Shown one piece after another: positions 25,496-35,158 of a DNA stretch of 64,000 bases; positions within the stretch are counted from its first letter, which is position 1; the number at the start of each line of letters is the position of its first letter. The notes under the pieces were generated by a model that did not search any database, had not been told where the DNA came from, and saw only the letters and a list, made by a program, of their open reading frames with translations. The stretch is from CAZYJR01 sp964647905 (GTDB taxonomy: Bacteria > Desulfobacterota > DSM-4660 > Desulfatiglandales > HGW-15), in assembly GCA_964647905.1 (NCBI GenBank), contig CAZYJR010000006.1:62001-126000 (forward strand). Reading direction: 5' to 3'. The translations under genes and the position numbers were made by a program.

Positions 25496-25960
25496 ATGAA
25501 GATCGACCCCGAATCAATGAGCCCCACCAACCGGGCAGGCGGCCAGGCTGGCTTCACCCTGCTGGAGGTGATACTGGCCATCGCCGTATTGAGCTTCGGG
25601 CTCTTGGCCGTCGCCACCATGCAGGTCTCAGGGATCCGAGGCAACGCCTTTGCCGGGGACGTCACCCAGGGGGTGACCTGGGCCGGGGATATCGCGGAGA
25701 AGCTCCTCCAAAAAGGCCTTCAGGACTACAACGACCCGGACCTACTGGACTCGGACGGCGACGGGGTCTCGGGCCTTGATCACGACTCCCAGGCGGATGC
25801 GGATCACGCCGAGACCCACGGCAGGTACCAAGTTTACTGGAACGTGGCCGAGGATCATCTCCTGGAAGGGACCAAGACGGTCCAGGTCATAGTGACGTGG
25901 GACCACCACGGGACGGCCAGGACGGTGACCACCCGAAGCGTCATACCGGAGATCGTCTGA
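25496..25960 (+). CDS. PilV-like minor pilin
   Basis: This 154-residue protein has a 19-residue leader and the cleavage motif AG^FTLLEVILAIAVLSFGLLAVATMQ with Glu5, as in PilV proteins. AGDIAEKLL and the C-terminal VQVIVTWDHHG are also PilV-like. An Asp-rich DSDGDGVSGLDHDSQADADH segment could bind divalent metal. AAGGAGCAAGGA precedes the ATG. It overlaps the following PilX gene by one base (TGATG), so the set is one operon. Confidence 0.87.
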   Translation: MKIDPESMSPTNRAGGQAGFTLLEVILAIAVLSFGLLAVATMQVSGIRGNAFAGDVTQGVTWAGDIAEKLLQKGLQDYNDPDLLDSDGDGVSGLDHDSQADADHAETHGRYQVYWNVAEDHLLEGTKTVQVIVTWDHHGTARTVTTRSVIPEIV

Positions 25961-26541
25961 TGAACGGGCAAGGACAAAAATCCTTTGATCACGGCCCGGG
26001 CGGGACCGGGGAGAGCGGCGCTGTCATGGTGATAGCGCTGATCATGCTGGTCCTCCTCACCCTGATCGGCATATCCGCCACGACCACCTCGGAGATCGAG
26101 ATACAGGTGGCCGGGAGCCAGAAGGCCTTCAACACGGCCTTTTACAACGCTGACAGCGGGGTCTACTCCACCCCCAAGGTGATATCCCGGGCGGTGGACC
26201 AGGGCGAGCAGCCGGATCTCTCCCAAATGACCTACCTGGACAGCGGCACCAGCGACTTTTATCGCGAGATCATGGGCTACAAGGCCCATGACGAGGAGCG
26301 GGACCTGAGGTTCGCCCTGGGGGGGCACAACGTGGATATGGACGTGGAGCGAACCGGACAGCGGAGCCTGGCCGGCGGAGGCGTGGAGTTCGCAAGCGGC
26401 GCCGAGGGCGTGGGCGCCGGGGCCTCCGGGGGCGTGGCTGTACTCTACACCATCGACTCCCTGGGCGAGGGACCGAACTCGGCCCGATCAAACCTGGAGG
26501 GGGTCTACCGCAAGGTACTGGGAGTGGCGGGAGGTCTTTGA
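25960..26541 (+). CDS. PilX-like minor pilin assembly protein
   Basis: This 193-residue protein has an N-terminal segment of about 20 polar residues, then ESGAVMVIALIMLVLLTLIGISATTTSEIE, the hydrophobic helix with Glu and the TTxxEI feature that mark PilX N-terminal domains. The rest includes a Gly-rich stretch. In type IV pili PilX works with PilW, PilV and PilY1 at the tip. The ATG at 25960 overlaps the previous stop codon. The frame is open upstream but that part opposes PilV. Confidence 0.83.
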   Translation: MNGQGQKSFDHGPGGTGESGAVMVIALIMLVLLTLIGISATTTSEIEIQVAGSQKAFNTAFYNADSGVYSTPKVISRAVDQGEQPDLSQMTYLDSGTSDFYREIMGYKAHDEERDLRFALGGHNVDMDVERTGQRSLAGGGVEFASGAEGVGAGASGGVAVLYTIDSLGEGPNSARSNLEGVYRKVLGVAGGL

Positions 26542-26543
26542 GC

Positions 26544-29500
26544 ATGGAGCTATTGAAGCGTCTGGCGATGGTAATCCTGATTGCGGGCGGGCTGGTCCAG
26601 GCCCTTGAAGGGGCGGCCGCCGGGGCGTGCACCGAGCCCGTAATGGCCGACTACACGACCTACCCGGTTTTCCAGGCAAACGCCGTGGAGCCGAACATCC
26701 TGATCCTCCTGGACAACTCGGGCAGCATGAACGGCGCGGCCTACACCGAGGCCTATGATCACTCCACCAGGTATTACGGTTACTTCGAGCCATACAAGCG
26801 ATACACCTACAGCTCCAATGTCTTCTACAGGGATGAGAACGGGGACTGGGACGGGAACTTCCTCAACTGGGCCACCATGCGCAGGGTGGACGTGATCCGC
26901 AAGGTCCTCATGGGAGGCCTGGCCACCTCGCGTACCGGCGGGGGGAACCAGACCAACTACGGCGAGTCCGCAGGCTCGAGCTACAGCTATTACCAGTATT
27001 ACGGCCAGTTGACCGACACGGCCCAGGTACCGGCGTCGGTCTCGCCCTGCCCCGCGGGGAAGTACTTCTATTTCTACTTGAGCGGGGGCAATTTCCGGTT
27101 CAGGTACTGGGACGGGAGCTCCTGGCGGGACGTGGGAGAGGCCTCCTATTACATACGGGTCAAGAAGGGGGAAGATATCGATGGAAACGACCTTCCCGAC
27201 GAGGACCACAACTTCCTGGACGGCAACCTGGCGGGCATCATGCAAAGGCTCTGGGAGCGGGCCAGGTTCGGCCTGGAGGTATTCAACACGGGGAGCGACG
27301 ACAAGAAGTTCCAGAACGGGGGCCTGATCCCCAGGGTCATAGGCTCGAGCATGACCGACATGATAAACAACATCCAGAACATGGCCTGCGACACATGGAC
27401 GCCGCTTGCCGAGGCCTATTATACGGCCATTAAATACTTCAAGCAGGAGGACGTGGAGTCTGAGCTGGACTACGCCAACAACGTGATCCCCAACAACACC
27501 GCGGCCGAAGACCCTTACAACAACCCGGACCCGGTCCACTGCGCCAAGAGCTTCGTGCTGCTCCTCACCGACGGCGCGTCCACCAAGGACCTATATATCC
27601 CGGACGAGCTCAAGGACTATGACGGGGACGGAAACGACGGGATCACCACGGTGGACTCGGGGACCACCAACGACGGCCGCCTGGAGGCGCAGGCAGGGAG
27701 CGACACGGACAAGACCTTCTACCTCAACTACATAGAAGGCTACGCGGCCGGAGTGACCCCTTACCCCTCGGGGACCACGCCTTTCAACGACGAGTATATC
27801 GGAAAGCGCCTGGTGCTCTTCGATTCCCAGGACAATCAGATCTACTCGGCCGAGATCACCGCAGTCAACTACTATGACTCCACTTCCGGGACCAGCGAGA
27901 TGGTCGTCTCCGGCACCACCGAGACGCCCGAGTGGAGGAGCGGGGCCTCCCCATATACCTACGATTTCCAGTGGAAGGTGGTTCAGACCGCGCCAAACAG
28001 CGAAGGAGGGATCACGGCGGGATCGGACTACCTGGACGACCTGGCCCTTTACGCCAGGATAAACGACTTGAGGGACGACCTTTACGGCGACCAAAACCTC
28101 CTTCTCTATGACGTATACGCGTTCGGGAGCGACGCATCGGCCAGGAACCTCCTCAAGGACGCGGCCAAGAACGGCGGATTCGAGGACAAGGACGGAGACC
28201 GGAGGCCCGACCTGGACGTGGAATGGGACGCGGACGGAGACGGGGTGCCCGACACCTACTACGAGGCCTCGGACGGGTACCAACTGGAGTCCCAGCTCTT
28301 GAGGGCCATAAACGACATACTCAAGCGCGCGGCATCCGGGACCGCGGTCTCGGTGCTCGCCACCTCGGGGGAAGGCGAAGGCAACCTGGTCCAGGCCTAC
28401 TTCAGGCCCAGCGTCACCAGCGGGGTGACCGAGGTGACCTGGGTGGGATACCTCCAGAGCCTCTGGGCGGACCAGTACGGCAACCTCCGCGAGGACACGG
28501 ACGGCGACCTGGCCCTGGATGTGACCGCGGACAGAATAATCAAGTACTTCCACGACTCCCAGGACGGGGACTCAAAGATCCGCAGGTTCGAGGTGAGCGG
28601 GGCATCCCCGTACCCGGACACGGATACCGCACCCTACGAGGTGATAGAGTTGGAGGAGGCCGAGCCCTTGTGGGAGGCCGGGAGCCTGCTGGCCGACAGG
28701 AGTGCGGATGACAGAGAGATATTCACCTACGCGGACATGGACCGGGACGGCGTGGTCGACGACCCCGGAGGAGACCCGTTCGACGACCTGGGCGAGGCTG
28801 TCAGGTTCCATGCCTCCGGTGCCACGGAGGTGCTCAAGCCCTACTTCGGCATACGGGACGATGATTCTTGGGACTACCTGGGAGCGACGCAGGACGACCG
28901 GGTGCACAACCTCATAGAATACGTACGGGGGAAGGAAAGCGGGTTCTCCGGGACCACCCCCATGGCGGTGCGCTCCAGGGTGTTGGACGGCAAGGTCTGG
29001 AAGCTCGGCGACATAGTGCACTCCACCCCGGTGAGCATATCAAAACCGCCGGAGAACTATCACGCCATCTACAGCGACCAGTCCTACCAGGACTACTACG
29101 ACGCCTACAAGGACCGGGAGACCGTCGTGTACGTGGGCGCCAACGACGGCATGCTCCACGCCTTCACCTCGTGGCAATACAGCGGCGTGTCCAAGCAGTA
29201 TGAAACGCCCTCAGGGGCGGGTGCAGGGGAGCGGATAGGCGACGAGATATGGGCCTACATCCCGCAGAGGGTGCTCCCCCACCTCAAGTGGCTCCCGTAT
29301 ACCGACTATACGCACACGTATTACGTGGACCTCAAGCCCAAGGTGTTCGACGCCAAGATATTCCCGGACGACACCCATTATACGGACGGCGACGCGGACC
29401 CCAACTGGGGCACCATACTCCTCCTGGGCCTCAACATGGGCGGGAAGGAAATCTGCTCGGAGGACTGGTTCGACGACGGCACCGGGACCACGGTATACGA

Positions 29501-30758
29501 GACCAGGACCTTCCGCCCGAGCTATGCGGCGCTGGACGTCACGGATCCCAGGAATCCCGAGCTCCTCTGGGAGAGGACCTACCAGGACCTGGGCATGACC
29601 ATGTCCATCCCGGCGGTGATCAAGGTGGGCGACGAGTGGTTCGCGGTATTCGGGTCCGGGCCCGAGACCTACCAGGGGACCACCACCAACAAGGGGCACG
29701 TCTACGTGGTGGATCTCGCCACCGGCGAGGCCTACCCGAATCTCACTGAGTTCGGATCCGGGGTGACCGATGCGTGGCTCTACGAGACCTCTGAGTCGGA
29801 CGCCTTCATGAACTCCCCGGTCTCCCTGGACAAGGAGCTCAACTACAACGTGGACGCGGTCTACTTCGGGGAGGCGTATCAGTCAAGCCCATGGAGCGGA
29901 AAGGTATACAAGATCTCCATCCCCTGGGACTGGTCCGACACCTCCACCTACTCGGACGACCCCAACGACACCACCAGCCCCTGGACCTTCTCCGACCTTT
30001 TCAGCTCTCCCGGGCCGATCACCGCACCCATGTCACTCAGCATCGACTACTTCGACAATGTCTGGGTGTACTTCGGCACGGGGCGCTACCTATCAGAAGA
30101 GGACAAGAGCGATACAGACGCCCAGTACCTCTTCGGACTGGTGGACCCGTTCTTCAACGCCTACTACGACCAGGAGCCCACCGACTACTACCACAACTAC
30201 GACAAGTCAAAGACCCTGGACTTCAGCACGGACCTGTTCAACGCGGACTCCTACCTGGTGACCACGGCCGGGAAGGTGTACGATTCCAGCTACAACTACT
30301 TCGGCACCTGGGACGACCTGGTGGACGAGGCCAGGACCAAGGACGGGTGGCGGAGGACCCTTAGCCTGAGCGGGGAGCGCTCCCTGGAGAAGTTCACCGT
30401 GCTGGGAGGAATAGCCTTCGCCCCCACCTTCATACCCAGCGGCGACATCTGCGGTTTCGGCGGGGAAAGCTATCTCTACGGCCTCTACTACGAGACCGGG
30501 ACCCCTTACTACAAATCCGTTTTCGAGGACGACACCGAGATACTGGTGGTGGAGGAAGAGGGAGAGGAGGTGGAGTACGAGCGGCTCCTGGGCCGCGTCA
30601 TCCTGGGATCGGGCAAGTCCTCCTCACTGGGGGTGCACGTGGGGCGCGAGGAGGGGGCCAAGGCCTTCATTCAGCAGAGCACGGGTACGGTGGTCGAGGA
30701 GATGATCACCCCGGCGTTCAAGATAAAGAGCGGCCTGGTCAACTGGCGTGAAAAATAG
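26544..30758 (+). CDS. PilY1-like type IV pilus tip protein
   Basis: A very large secreted protein (about 1,404 residues) with an N-terminal signal peptide ending near AAAGA. The first third is von Willebrand factor A-like, with the metal-site motif NILILLDNSGSMNG and later LLLTDGAS. The last part is a PilY1 C-terminal beta-propeller: VYVGANDGMLHAF, IPQRVLPHLKWL and similar blades. Several Asp-rich DxDxDG loops (DADGDGVPD, DMDRDGVVDD) look like calcium sites. PilY1 controls pilus extension, retraction and adhesion. The ATG at 26544 follows GGAGG at 10 nt; TTG at 26538 is possible. It is the downstream partner of the four minor pilins. Confidence 0.92.
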   Translation: MELLKRLAMVILIAGGLVQALEGAAAGACTEPVMADYTTYPVFQANAVEPNILILLDNSGSMNGAAYTEAYDHSTRYYGYFEPYKRYTYSSNVFYRDENGDWDGNFLNWATMRRVDVIRKVLMGGLATSRTGGGNQTNYGESAGSSYSYYQYYGQLTDTAQVPASVSPCPAGKYFYFYLSGGNFRFRYWDGSSWRDVGEASYYIRVKKGEDIDGNDLPDEDHNFLDGNLAGIMQRLWERARFGLEVFNTGSDDKKFQNGGLIPRVIGSSMTDMINNIQNMACDTWTPLAEAYYTAIKYFKQEDVESELDYANNVIPNNTAAEDPYNNPDPVHCAKSFVLLLTDGASTKDLYIPDELKDYDGDGNDGITTVDSGTTNDGRLEAQAGSDTDKTFYLNYIEGYAAGVTPYPSGTTPFNDEYIGKRLVLFDSQDNQIYSAEITAVNYYDSTSGTSEMVVSGTTETPEWRSGASPYTYDFQWKVVQTAPNSEGGITAGSDYLDDLALYARINDLRDDLYGDQNLLLYDVYAFGSDASARNLLKDAAKNGGFEDKDGDRRPDLDVEWDADGDGVPDTYYEASDGYQLESQLLRAINDILKRAASGTAVSVLATSGEGEGNLVQAYFRPSVTSGVTEVTWVGYLQSLWADQYGNLREDTDGDLALDVTADRIIKYFHDSQDGDSKIRRFEVSGASPYPDTDTAPYEVIELEEAEPLWEAGSLLADRSADDREIFTYADMDRDGVVDDPGGDPFDDLGEAVRFHASGATEVLKPYFGIRDDDSWDYLGATQDDRVHNLIEYVRGKESGFSGTTPMAVRSRVLDGKVWKLGDIVHSTPVSISKPPENYHAIYSDQSYQDYYDAYKDRETVVYVGANDGMLHAFTSWQYSGVSKQYETPSGAGAGERIGDEIWAYIPQRVLPHLKWLPYTDYTHTYYVDLKPKVFDAKIFPDDTHYTDGDADPNWGTILLLGLNMGGKEICSEDWFDDGTGTTVYETRTFRPSYAALDVTDPRNPELLWERTYQDLGMTMSIPAVIKVGDEWFAVFGSGPETYQGTTTNKGHVYVVDLATGEAYPNLTEFGSGVTDAWLYETSESDAFMNSPVSLDKELNYNVDAVYFGEAYQSSPWSGKVYKISIPWDWSDTSTYSDDPNDTTSPWTFSDLFSSPGPITAPMSLSIDYFDNVWVYFGTGRYLSEEDKSDTDAQYLFGLVDPFFNAYYDQEPTDYYHNYDKSKTLDFSTDLFNADSYLVTTAGKVYDSSYNYFGTWDDLVDEARTKDGWRRTLSLSGERSLEKFTVLGGIAFAPTFIPSGDICGFGGESYLYGLYYETGTPYYKSVFEDDTEILVVEEEGEEVEYERLLGRVILGSGKSSSLGVHVGREEGAKAFIQQSTGTVVEEMITPAFKIKSGLVNWREK

Positions 30759-30773
30759 ACGGGGACGGGAACC

Positions 30774-31145
30774 ATGAGCTCGAACAAAGGCGAATCAAGA
30801 GGCGGCGTTGCGAGCCGGACCCTCCGGGCGGCGGCCGTATGCATCATAGTCCTTATACTGGGTCCGGCGGCGGCCCCGGCATTCCCGCCGCCCGCCCCGG
30901 ATCCGGAGAAGGCCCAGGTGACCGCCGGGGTGACCATCAGCGAAGTGGCCCATGAGTACAATCTCATATACGTCTCCGAGAGGCCCTTCAGGGTCCTGGC
31001 CGACACCCCGATCCTGGACCGGGAGGGCGGCCGGCTCTCCCTGGAAGCCTTGAGGCCCCCGCTTTCGGCCACGATCACCTTTCGGCTTCAGGGCCGGAAC
31101 AGGCACCCCGTGGTAATCCGAATCGTGGTCGCGGGCGGGAAATGA
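30774..31145 (+). CDS. hypothetical secreted small protein of the pilus operon
   Basis: I do not recognise this 123-residue protein. A hydrophobic segment near residues 20-36 followed by a Pro/Ala-rich stretch looks like a signal peptide or an N-terminal anchor. The mature part of about 80 residues is beta-rich (ATITFRLQGRNRHPVVIRIVVAGGK). An EVAHEYNLIYVSERPFRVLADTPI stretch could suggest a secretin N-domain-like or STN fold, but that is a guess. It begins 15 nt after the PilY1 stop codon and overlaps the following receiver gene, so it probably belongs to the pilus operon. Confidence 0.7.
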   Translation: MSSNKGESRGGVASRTLRAAAVCIIVLILGPAAAPAFPPPAPDPEKAQVTAGVTISEVAHEYNLIYVSERPFRVLADTPILDREGGRLSLEALRPPLSATITFRLQGRNRHPVVIRIVVAGGK

Positions 31146-31552
31146 TATCATCCGAGCCGTCGGTCATGCTGGTGGACTCGGACCCCTCCGCCATGGCCTA
31201 CCTGGGGAGCGAGATCCGAAGCCGTCTGGGCTACAAGATCATCACCGCGGGCGGCTGCCGGGAGGCCGTCCGCCTGGCCGGAGAAAACCAGGTCAGGATA
31301 GCCGTGGTCGACCTGGATCTCAGGGACGGCAAGGGATATCTCCTGGTGCCCCGCCTCAAGGCGATCCGCCGGGGCCTCCACGCCATCGTCACTTCCTCGG
31401 ACTACTCGGAGGAGGCCGAACGCCGCTCCAGGGAATGCGGTCTGGTCCTCTACATGACAAAGCCGCCGGATCCTGATATCCTTGAGGCGGCATTGAGAAC
31501 AGCGTGGCGGAAGGCCCCGGCGGGAGCTCGGAGCATGCCGGCGGCCGGGTGA
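31142..31552 (+). CDS. divergent response-regulator receiver protein
   Basis: This 136-residue receiver-like protein reads SVMLVDSDPSAMAYLG at the start, where the second acidic residue is at a slightly unusual place, then VAVVDLDLRDGKG at the phospho-acceptor site, and a conserved LYMTKPPDPDIL with Lys-Pro. It lacks an output domain. Its ATG overlaps the stop codon of the preceding secreted protein. A histidine kinase two genes downstream could be its partner, but this is inference from position only. Confidence 0.75.
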   Translation: MISSEPSVMLVDSDPSAMAYLGSEIRSRLGYKIITAGGCREAVRLAGENQVRIAVVDLDLRDGKGYLLVPRLKAIRRGLHAIVTSSDYSEEAERRSRECGLVLYMTKPPDPDILEAALRTAWRKAPAGARSMPAAG

Positions 31553-31578
31553 AAGGGAATCCCTGGAGGACGAATCCC

Positions 31579-32268
31579 GTGCAGGCCGAACATAAGGAAA
31601 AAACGCGGGGCAAGGTGCTCTTCCTTAAAGAGCCCGCCGGGCGGCCGGGAGCGTCTCTCAAGGTGGACTGCCCGGAGTGCGGGCGGCTCCAGCCGGCCGG
31701 GGACCTGCGCGCCGCCGGGGCCCGAGTGGAGTTTTCGTGCTCCGGCTGCGGCGGGCGGTACACCCTGAACCGCCGGGACGAGAAGAGGGCCGGCCTTCCG
31801 GAAGGCAGCCCCTCCTGCCCCAGGTGCCTCCGCACCTACAGGGCGGGCAGCGAGTCCTGCCCCGGGTGCGGCTTGATCTTCGACCTATGGGAAAACGGGA
31901 CCGCCCGCAGGCCCGAGACCAAGGAGACTCCGCCGCCCGACGCCGCCGCTGAGGAACTCTGGTGCGGGGTGGAGGCCTCCCCGGAAGAGGCGGACCGCCA
32001 CGAGGCGTTTCTGGCCTACTGCAGGGAGCGCAGGTGCCTGGATTTCGCCGCCGCCAAGTACCAGGCCATGGTCGCGGCCGATCCCGGGAACGAGCTGATA
32101 GGCGGATACAGGGACCGGTTGGTGCTGCTGGCCGGCCTGACTCCCCCCGAGCGGGATCGCGGAACCCGCGGCATAAAGCGCTTTACCGGCCTCAAGATAG
32201 TACTGGCCCTGTCCATGGCCGCGATACTCTGGGCCTTCGTGATGATCCAATGGCTGGGCCCGAAGTGA
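31579..32268 (+). CDS. zinc-ribbon protein with C-terminal membrane anchor
   Basis: About 229 residues. The N-terminal third holds two Cys pairs (DCPECG and CSGCGG), then SCPRCLR and SCPGCG, so two zinc ribbons are likely. The last 20 residues form one hydrophobic helix (IVLALSMAAILWAFVMI), which gives a tail-anchored layout. I chose the GTG at 31579 because GGAGG precedes it at 9 nt; the frame is open further upstream. Function is unknown. It lies between a receiver gene and a histidine kinase and could be a regulatory membrane protein of that pathway. Confidence 0.7.
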   Translation: MQAEHKEKTRGKVLFLKEPAGRPGASLKVDCPECGRLQPAGDLRAAGARVEFSCSGCGGRYTLNRRDEKRAGLPEGSPSCPRCLRTYRAGSESCPGCGLIFDLWENGTARRPETKETPPPDAAAEELWCGVEASPEEADRHEAFLAYCRERRCLDFAAAKYQAMVAADPGNELIGGYRDRLVLLAGLTPPERDRGTRGIKRFTGLKIVLALSMAAILWAFVMIQWLGPK

Positions 32269-32293
32269 CAACGAGCGGCCCTGCGGGCGGATA

Positions 32294-34042
32294 ATGCGGA
32301 TCTCGAGGATAGAGACCTCCTTTTTAAAGAGTCGGGTGGCTCGAAGGGTCTTCGGCCTGTTCGTCATCTGCGCCCTGCTGCCCCTCCTGGCCCTGGCCGG
32401 TTTCACGTTCTTCTTTGTCAGCGGGGAGCTGGAGGAGCAGACAGCGGCCAGGCTGGTGAGGACCTGCAAGGCCAAGGGCCTGGAGATCTACGAGCACCTC
32501 CTTTTTCTGGAAACCGAGATGCTCATGACAGCGGAGGCCCTGAGGGAGGGTACCGCCCGGCGGATCGACCCGGTGCCCTATGCATCGGACAAGGGCTCGG
32601 GAGGGAGATTCAGGCGCATCTATCTGGCCGCCGGAGACGGGGCCGTAACCCCTTTGTTCGGGGAGGCGGGCCGGCCCCCGGAGCCCGGGCCCGGGGAGCG
32701 CCGGCACATGGAGCGCGGAGGGACACTGGTCACCGCCGGGCACCGCTCCGGACCGCCCTCGGTCCGCATGATGCGACTCCTCCGCCCCGGGGACCGCTCA
32801 TCGCCGATCCTGACCGCCGAGGTCAACCCCCTCTACCTTTGGGGGATAGGCACCGAGGGATCCCTCCCGCCGAACGTGGAGATAATGGTCAGCGACGCCG
32901 GGGGGAGGATCCTGCTCTCGTCCCTTCCCTCGGTGAGGTCGGGAGGCCGCCTCCCGGCCGGGGCGGCCGAACAGCCACCCCGGAGGAGCTTCGCCTTCGG
33001 CTCGGAGGGCAAGGATTACATAGCCGCCTCCTGGGAGCTCTTCATGGAGCCCCGGTTCTTCGCCAAGAGCTGGACCATTGTACTGGCCGAATCAGAGGGC
33101 TCCTTTCTCCGGCCGGTAAAAGGCTTCAAGGCGTTCTTCTTCCCGGTGGTGCTGCTCACCTTCTGGGTGGTGCTTCTCTTGAGCGTGGTCCTGATACGAA
33201 AGAGCATGGTCCCCATAGAGAGCCTGCGGAGCGCCACCGAACGAATAGCGGCGGGCGAACTGGACGCCCGGGTGGATATACGAAGCCGGGACGAGTTCGA
33301 GGCCCTGGGGCGATCCTTCAATGAAATGGGCCGCAGGCTCGAGGAGGGAAGGCTCCTCTTGGCCCGGAGCGCCAAGATGAGCGCTTTCGGCCAGATGGCA
33401 GCGGGCGTGGTCCACGAGATAGGCCAGCCCCTGACCTCGCTCCAGGGGCTGGTCGAGCTCACCCTGGACGGTCCCACGGACCCCGAGCAGCGCAAGTACC
33501 TGGAGACCGTGCAGCAGGAGCTCGAAAGGCTTAGAGGGATCGTGATCAAGTTCAAGGCCTTCTCCCGCGCACCGGACGGGGCGCGGGAAGAGGTGTCCCT
33601 GAACGACCTGGTGCTGGAGGCGCAAAGGCTGGTGGAGCATCAGCTCGAGATGAAGGGTATATCATGCACGGTGGAGACCGAGGAGGCCATGCCCCCGGTG
33701 CGGGGGGACGCGAACAGCCTCCAGCAGGTCCTGGTCAACCTCCTTATCAACGCCATGGACGCGCTGGAGGAATCGGGCAAGCATGGTCGCGCCATAGAGA
33801 TCCGGACCTTCACTCAATCGGGAAGGGCGTGCGTCAGCGTCCGGGACAACGGCCCCGGCGTTCCGGATGAGATCAGGGACAGGATATTCGACCCCTTCTT
33901 CACCACCAAGGAGGGGGGCAAGGGCACCGGGCTCGGCCTGGCCATAGTGGAGTCCATTGTGCACCAGCACGGCGGCGCCGTCCGGGTGGAGACCGATCCG
34001 GCCCCGGGTATGACCTTCACCGTCCTCCTGCCGCCCGCCTAG
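32294..34042 (+). CDS. membrane sensor histidine kinase with HAMP domain
   Basis: This 582-residue kinase has a first membrane helix (about 22-40), an extracytoplasmic region of roughly 250 residues, a second helix near residue 280, and a HAMP domain. The H-box is VVHEIGQPLTSLQG, followed by an N-box (LVNLLINAMDAL), G1 (VRDNGPGVPDE), an F-box (FDPFFTTKEGG) and G2 (GTGLGLAIV). The extracytoplasmic part is not a fold I recognise. ATG follows GGCGGATA. It is the last gene of the pilus-region operon and its 3' end overlaps manC by 4 nt on the other strand. Confidence 0.92.
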   Translation: MRISRIETSFLKSRVARRVFGLFVICALLPLLALAGFTFFFVSGELEEQTAARLVRTCKAKGLEIYEHLLFLETEMLMTAEALREGTARRIDPVPYASDKGSGGRFRRIYLAAGDGAVTPLFGEAGRPPEPGPGERRHMERGGTLVTAGHRSGPPSVRMMRLLRPGDRSSPILTAEVNPLYLWGIGTEGSLPPNVEIMVSDAGGRILLSSLPSVRSGGRLPAGAAEQPPRRSFAFGSEGKDYIAASWELFMEPRFFAKSWTIVLAESEGSFLRPVKGFKAFFFPVVLLTFWVVLLLSVVLIRKSMVPIESLRSATERIAAGELDARVDIRSRDEFEALGRSFNEMGRRLEEGRLLLARSAKMSAFGQMAAGVVHEIGQPLTSLQGLVELTLDGPTDPEQRKYLETVQQELERLRGIVIKFKAFSRAPDGAREEVSLNDLVLEAQRLVEHQLEMKGISCTVETEEAMPPVRGDANSLQQVLVNLLINAMDALEESGKHGRAIEIRTFTQSGRACVSVRDNGPGVPDEIRDRIFDPFFTTKEGGKGTGLGLAIVESIVHQHGGAVRVETDPAPGMTFTVLLPPA

Positions 34043-35115
34043 AGCAGGGACTCCCTGCCCTCCCTTTCCAGGGCCCGGACGATCCGGCGGATGTCCTGCC
34101 CCCTTTTGCGATCCGCCACCAAGACCGCGTCAGGGGAATCCACCACCAGACAGTCCTTCATCCCGAGGCAGGCCACCAGCCTCCCGCCCCCGGAAGAGGC
34201 TAAGACCCCGGAGCACTCCTCGAGGAGCGCGTCCCCGCGCACCAGGTTTCCGTCCGGGTCGTGCTCCGGCCCCAGGAGCTCGTACAGGGACTCCCATGAG
34301 CCCACGTCGCTCCACCCGCACTCGCAGGAGACCACGAAGACCTCGGCCTCGGTCTTCTCCATAACGCCGTAGTCGAAGGAGACCGAAGGGAGCTCCGGGT
34401 AGACCGCCTCCATCTCCCGCCGGAACCCCGGGCCGCCCATGGCCGGCTCCAGCCGCTCCAGGCCGCCCGCCAAATCCGGCAGGCAGCGCCTGATCTCCTC
34501 CTTTATGGTATCGGGCGTGGCTACGAAGATCCCGGCGTTCCAGTAGTAGAGACCGCTCTTTATATAGCCCAGGGCGGTCTCCGGGTCAGGCTTCTCCACA
34601 AAGGCCGAGACCCGGTACGCGGCCGGCCCTCCGTCCCCGGCGAGCGGATCCCCCCGGCGGATGTAGCCGTACCCGGTCTCCGGCCGGGTGGGTACGATCC
34701 CCAGGGTGGCTATGCCCCCCCCGCGGGCCATGTCCGCCGCCCGGGCCAGCGCCTCCAGAAAGGCGCCGGGGTCCGCGATGAAGTGGTCCGCGGGCATGAA
34801 CGCCACAGGCCCCGTGCAGCCCAGGCTGGCTGCGTAGACTGCCCCCAGCCCGATGCACGGTGCGGTGTTCCTGCCCACGGGCTCCCCGAGCATGTGAACC
34901 GAGCGCCCCCGGAAAAGAGACCCTGCCTCGTCCAGGTGCTCCGCGCCCAGGACCAGTATCTGCTCCTCGTCCGTGCAAAGCGGCCCCAGGCGGTTGGACG
35001 TCTCCACCACCATGGGCTCTCCCCCGGTCACGGGAAGGAACTGCTTGGGCCGGCGCCTGCGGCTTGCGGGCCAGAACCGGGTTCCCGAGCCCCCGGCCAT
35101 GATTACGGCGTACAT
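34039..35115 (-). CDS. manC: mannose-1-phosphate guanylyltransferase
   Basis: This 358-residue nucleotidyltransferase has the signature GGSGTRFWPASRRRRPKQFLP, with the catalytic Lys-Gln, plus SAFVEKPD and a C-terminal half with VADRKRGQDIRRIV. It makes GDP-mannose from mannose-1-phosphate and GTP for polysaccharide or glycoprotein synthesis. The length matches single-function GMP enzymes and lacks the C-terminal phosphomannose isomerase cupin seen in bifunctional ManC. It is divergent from nothing and lies between the kinase and argJ, with a 43-nt gap to argJ on the same strand. Confidence 0.93.
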   Translation of the reverse strand: MYAVIMAGGSGTRFWPASRRRRPKQFLPVTGGEPMVVETSNRLGPLCTDEEQILVLGAEHLDEAGSLFRGRSVHMLGEPVGRNTAPCIGLGAVYAASLGCTGPVAFMPADHFIADPGAFLEALARAADMARGGGIATLGIVPTRPETGYGYIRRGDPLAGDGGPAAYRVSAFVEKPDPETALGYIKSGLYYWNAGIFVATPDTIKEEIRRCLPDLAGGLERLEPAMGGPGFRREMEAVYPELPSVSFDYGVMEKTEAEVFVVSCECGWSDVGSWESLYELLGPEHDPDGNLVRGDALLEECSGVLASSGGGRLVACLGMKDCLVVDSPDAVLVADRKRGQDIRRIVRALEREGRESLL

Positions 35116-35158
35116 TTGTCCCGTCCTCCTCGTTTTCCCCCGGGATCGGCCTCCCGGG

